NCBI GenBank assembly: GCA_963995525.1
Contig: OZ023216.1
Span: forward strand, 36,708,408 to 36,772,407
DNA: 64,000 bases
Source: Escarpia spicata
Taxonomy: Eukaryota; Annelida; Polychaeta; Sabellida; Siboglinidae
Direction: 5' to 3'
Positions 60,886-64,000 of the stretch are shown here, piece after piece. Position numbers and translations under genes: made by a program. The notes below the pieces were generated by a model that was given only the letters and a program-made list of their open reading frames with translations, made no database searches and was not told where the DNA came from. Numbering within the stretch: the first letter of the stretch is position 1; every line of letters starts with the position of its first letter.

Positions 60886-61192
60886 GCCAAGAGGCCCTGA
60901 AGTCCTTTGACTATATTGTGAGTTTGTAATTAATAATAAAAATTTGTGTTTTTTGGAGAATCCCAATCACAGATCATTAAGGATTATAATGGAAGTAAAA
61001 TGTTGACATGCTTAGTGAAGACTATATGCATGCCAGTGAAGATACACCTGGAAATAAAATATTTGAGTAGACCGTTTCGTGAAGATTGTATATATTAGTT
61101 AATGTGTTAGTAAAAATACTGCAGAAATTTATCCAGATATTTATGCCGATTTCCAGTGGTTGTAGAAACCTAGCAGGACAGTTAAAGGTTGC
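60886..61192 (+). mobile_element. 5' part of the hairpin-ended repeat family
   Basis: GGGCCAAGAGGCCCTGAAGT then CCTTTG start the copy. It is the inverse of 18225-18562 (GAAGATACACCTGGAAATAA and GCCGATTTCCAGTGGTTGTA). It is cut off by the RTE-like LINE. Confidence 0.65.
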
Positions 61193-61194
61193 TT

Positions 61195-62112
61195 ATGCCA
61201 TGACAAGTTGCTCTTGTCACCTACATTATTCAACGTATTCCTGGAACGAATAATGACAGATGCCCTGGAAGATCACACTGGCACAAGTCAACATTGGAGG
61301 ATGCATCATCACCAACCTATGGTTCGCTGATGACATCGACGGGTTGGCTGGAAGTGAAGAGGAACTTGCTAACATTGTGAACCGACTGGACGAAACATCA
61401 GCCAGATATGGAATTGAAATTAGTACCAAAAAAACAAGCTAATGACAAACAGCAAAAATGCAATGAGGTCCCAAATAACTGCCAATGGACATGAACTGGA
61501 AACAGTAAGTAAATTCAAGTACCCCGGAGCTATCATCAACGATGAGGGTTCCAGAAACGAAATCCTTGCAAGATCTGCGCAAACATTAGCAGCACTGACG
61601 AAATTGAAACCAGTTTGGAGAAACAAAAACATCGCACTGAAATCTAAACTTAAACTAGTACATACACTGGTCCTTTCCATCTTTCTGTCTGCATGCGAAT
61701 CATGGACCCTCACAGCGGAACTGCAAAAAAGAATTGCTTCATTGGAAATGAAATGCTACCAAAGAATCCTCTGTATTTCCTATACGGACCACATCACCAA
61801 CGATGAAATCAGAAAAATGTGGGACATTATGAAGACCTGCTAACCAGAGTAAAAAAGATGGAACTAAGATGGTATGGTCATGTAACACGATCAAGCGGGC
61901 TCACAAAAACAATTCTACAAGGAACAGTGCCGGGGAAAAGAAGGCAGGGAAGACAGAGGAAGAGATGGTCAGACAATATTGCAGAATGGACTGGGAAGAC
62001 CTTTGCAGAAACTCAGACATTAGCACACAACCGCAAAGACTGGCGTCGACTGGTGAAACATTCAGCAATGCAGCACCCCTATGACCCAGGCAGGTTACGG
62101 GAGCAGTAAGTA
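61195..62112 (+). pseudogene. RTE-like LINE, 3' half
   Basis: Starts inside the RT domain: LWFADDIDGLAGSEEEL carries the catalytic FADD; then YGIEISTKKT, a frame break at 61440, KFKYPGAIINDEGSRNEILA, SIFLSACESWTLTAELQKRI and CYQRILCISYTDHITN. A second frame break near 61840 leads to KMELRWYGHVTRSSGL and PGKRRQGRQRKRWSDNIAEW. The RTE/BovB-type order FADD, YLGxxI-like, CESWTL, RWxGHVxR is complete. It ends at GAGCAGTAAGTAAGTAAGTA, a simple tail. Only two frameshifts suggest a relatively young copy. Confidence 0.88.
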
Positions 62113-62114
62113 AG

Positions 62115-63138
62115 TAAGTATGCCACGACACCATGTAGTTTTACAGTCATCCAGCCAATGATACCACTTCCACAGAGTTCACTATTGTGGTCTACTGATT
62201 TATTTAAACATCCACGAGCCTCATTACTACTATGGCAGGCAGGAGCACAGGCCCACTGGCACAGCCAATGTGCAATACAGTCTGCTCAACTCAGCCAGCC
62301 CAGTGAACAGTGATAAGGGTGTCCGGTCAGCCACAATGGCATGCTTATATTATTGGCACGATCGTCGACAAGACTATGTTAACTAATTTAATTGCACGTA
62401 TGGCTGGTCGGCACTACCATCGATTCGTTCAATAACACTGCCTCGACTCTCGGTGGTCGATAAAAGGGGTAAACTTGCTTTTGCGCTCGATCTGATCAGC
62501 AATGACAATTAGTATGTCTATGGTTTGGCACGCATTGAATTATTACAGTCGGCATGCCCTGTGCATGTAACAATTAATATTTGTTTAGATATAATGGCTT
62601 TGTTAGTTTGTAAGTTTGTTAGGCCTACCTGCAAATAACATTAAGTGATTAACACGGATATGAATAGCCACCAAATGTCCCGGATGTTTCGTGTGTAAGA
62701 AGTTGTGTAGGCAGAATTATTTACCACTTATGTAGTATGTATACATAAAGAAATGAGCCATTTACTATGTAGCACGATAATAAGATATCCACGTGTGACT
62801 TCCTGAACCTTACCAGTATCAACAGATCTCAAATAGATGAGGTTTGGCCTTGATTATCCACCCGCCGTTGGGTGACGCCACCGTTTGTCGCTCCCTCGAA
62901 AGAGAACCTGTACAACCTGCATAATTATTATAGTAATTGTATGCTAGGGGCTTATAATTATGACGGTTTATTTTGTAGAAAGCTCTTTGGGGGCTCACTA
63001 TTTCAAATATCGGGAGACCCTACCTGAAATTGAAACGGAAGAATTTATTTAGGAAAACCCGTTATTTCTAGTGAGCACGCAAAACAACGCATACATTTTA
63101 GATATATTTAATGTGTTACAAATGTACCAATTAAAAGA
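62115..63138. other. no gene seen
   Basis: Ordinary sequence with no recognised family or exon. Confidence 0.5.
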
Positions 63139-63139
63139 T

Positions 63140-63450
63140 TTCGTTGTGGGTCAATCTAGAATTATCTCAACAATAATAATGTCGTATACAAAATGGGGAG
63201 CGCACCAATATTTCAGGAAGATTGGTTGATTTTGGGGTGCAATTGTGAGATTTTTGGTCAGCCTTAGGTGGAGTGCAAATTTATGAAGGTGTTTTTTGGC
63301 GAGCCTAACTGCATGGGGAGGAGGGGTACACATTTAGGTTTTGGAGAGCCCCAAGGCGGTACTGCAAATCGAGGTTTTTGGACAGCCTGAATGTGGTTTT
63401 TGGAGAGCGTCATCATCTCCAATATTCACCACGTTCCGACGCCAGTGTGT
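63140..63450 (-). mobile_element. MITE-like repeat, paired with 6300-6556
   Basis: Four or more reiterations of GGTTTTTGGAGAGC-like blocks lead to CACGTTCCGACGCCAGTGTG. The arrangement matches 6300-6556. On the minus strand the end reads CACTGGCGTCGGAACGTGG. Confidence 0.5.
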
Positions 63451-63522
63451 GTGCGTGTGTGTGTGTATGTGCGTGCGTCCGTGTGTGTGTGTTTGTGTGT
63501 GTGCGTGTGCGTGTGTGTGTAG
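63446..63522. repeat. (TG)n/(CG) microsatellite
   Basis: TG run with CG interruptions starting exactly at the GTGTG end of the MITE-like repeat, suggesting it grew from the element's terminus. Confidence 0.9.
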
Positions 63523-63529
63523 CAAATGA

Positions 63530-64000
63530 ATTATAATGTATTTATTGGCATGTTTTGGGATATAACGTAGATCAATGTATTTTCGTTATTCAAGTGCATA
63601 TATGCATCAGAACAGAGTGTGTTGTATAGCTGGAGACCGGAGATCTATACGAAACGGCCGTCTGTTATGTTTAAACTATATTGTTCCCAACAATAATAAA
63701 TAAGGATGGTGGTTGTGGTGACCTTTGTGGGCTGCTGATTGATGGAAAGCCATACCTAAGTTTGTTGGCATTGGTCTTTCTACAGGTACATATTGAAACC
63801 AAGCGGAATAGATGATGCTGTTTATACGCCATCCATAAAATATGTCAAGTTTAATGTGATTTTTTTATCACCACCCTCTTGTTACGCTTCGTAGCGCTGG
63901 CTTGTATAACCCCTCGACGTTCTTTCGTTCTGAGAAATACCTCCATGCCCAAATAAATGTTACAATCGTTGCATATATGTGTATTGTTTCGTAATTCACA
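63530..64000. other. no gene seen
   Basis: AT-rich right edge of the window without recognised features. Confidence 0.45.

Overview
The window looks like intron-rich, AT-rich, repeat-laden nuclear DNA from an animal, most likely a marine invertebrate. The signs are GT-AG spliced exons of a PLAC8-family gene, C2H2 zinc-finger exons, at least three clades of LINE remnants, tRNA-derived SINEs, hAT-like and TTAA-flanked inverted-repeat elements, and long (TG)n, (AG)n and ATC-rich tracts. I cannot fix the phylum. There are no operons and no bacterial features. Most long open frames are by-products of tandem repeats whose period is a multiple of three, or of dinucleotide runs.

Layout. 1-4.3 kb: a possible 3' terminal exon, a 33-bp and an 18-bp minisatellite, a LINE remnant and a long (GT)n tract. 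6.8-10.95 kb: a complete three-exon PLAC8/cornifelin-like gene (+) whose introns hold LINE and MITE debris. 12.3-14.5 kb: three mutually in-phase exons (-) of an unrecognised cysteine-containing protein, 5' end not found. 14.5-23 kb: no gene seen; dispersed repeats, a hairpin-bearing array of about 200-bp units and a 350-bp near-perfect palindrome. 23.8-27 kb: a decayed LINE with double PHD-like fingers, endonuclease and reverse transcriptase. 27-34 kb: repeat fragments, a PHD-like remnant and a 24-bp palindromic tandem array. 34.2-60.0 kb: one large minus-strand locus. 60-64 kb: an RTE-like LINE tail and MITE-like sequence.

The most interesting item is the 34.2-60.0 kb locus. One N-terminal exon (58890-59969, 360 codons) ends in a consensus phase-0 donor. 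Downstream on the same strand lie three terminal exons, each with a near-identical phase-0 acceptor, no methionine before its fingers, four C2H2 fingers of matching spacing and a stop. A fourth, extremely basic phase-0 terminal exon lies between them. This is the architecture expected of a transcription-factor locus that swaps DNA-binding C-termini by alternative 3' exons, as in Drosophila lola or mod(mdg4), but with a non-BTB N-terminus. The introns have been enlarged by a 6.3-kb TTAA-flanked inverted-repeat element (46855-53177) and a 5.5-kb fold-back structure (about 37668-43155).

All splice junctions are read by eye from GT/AG consensus and reading phase; no transcript or database search was available.
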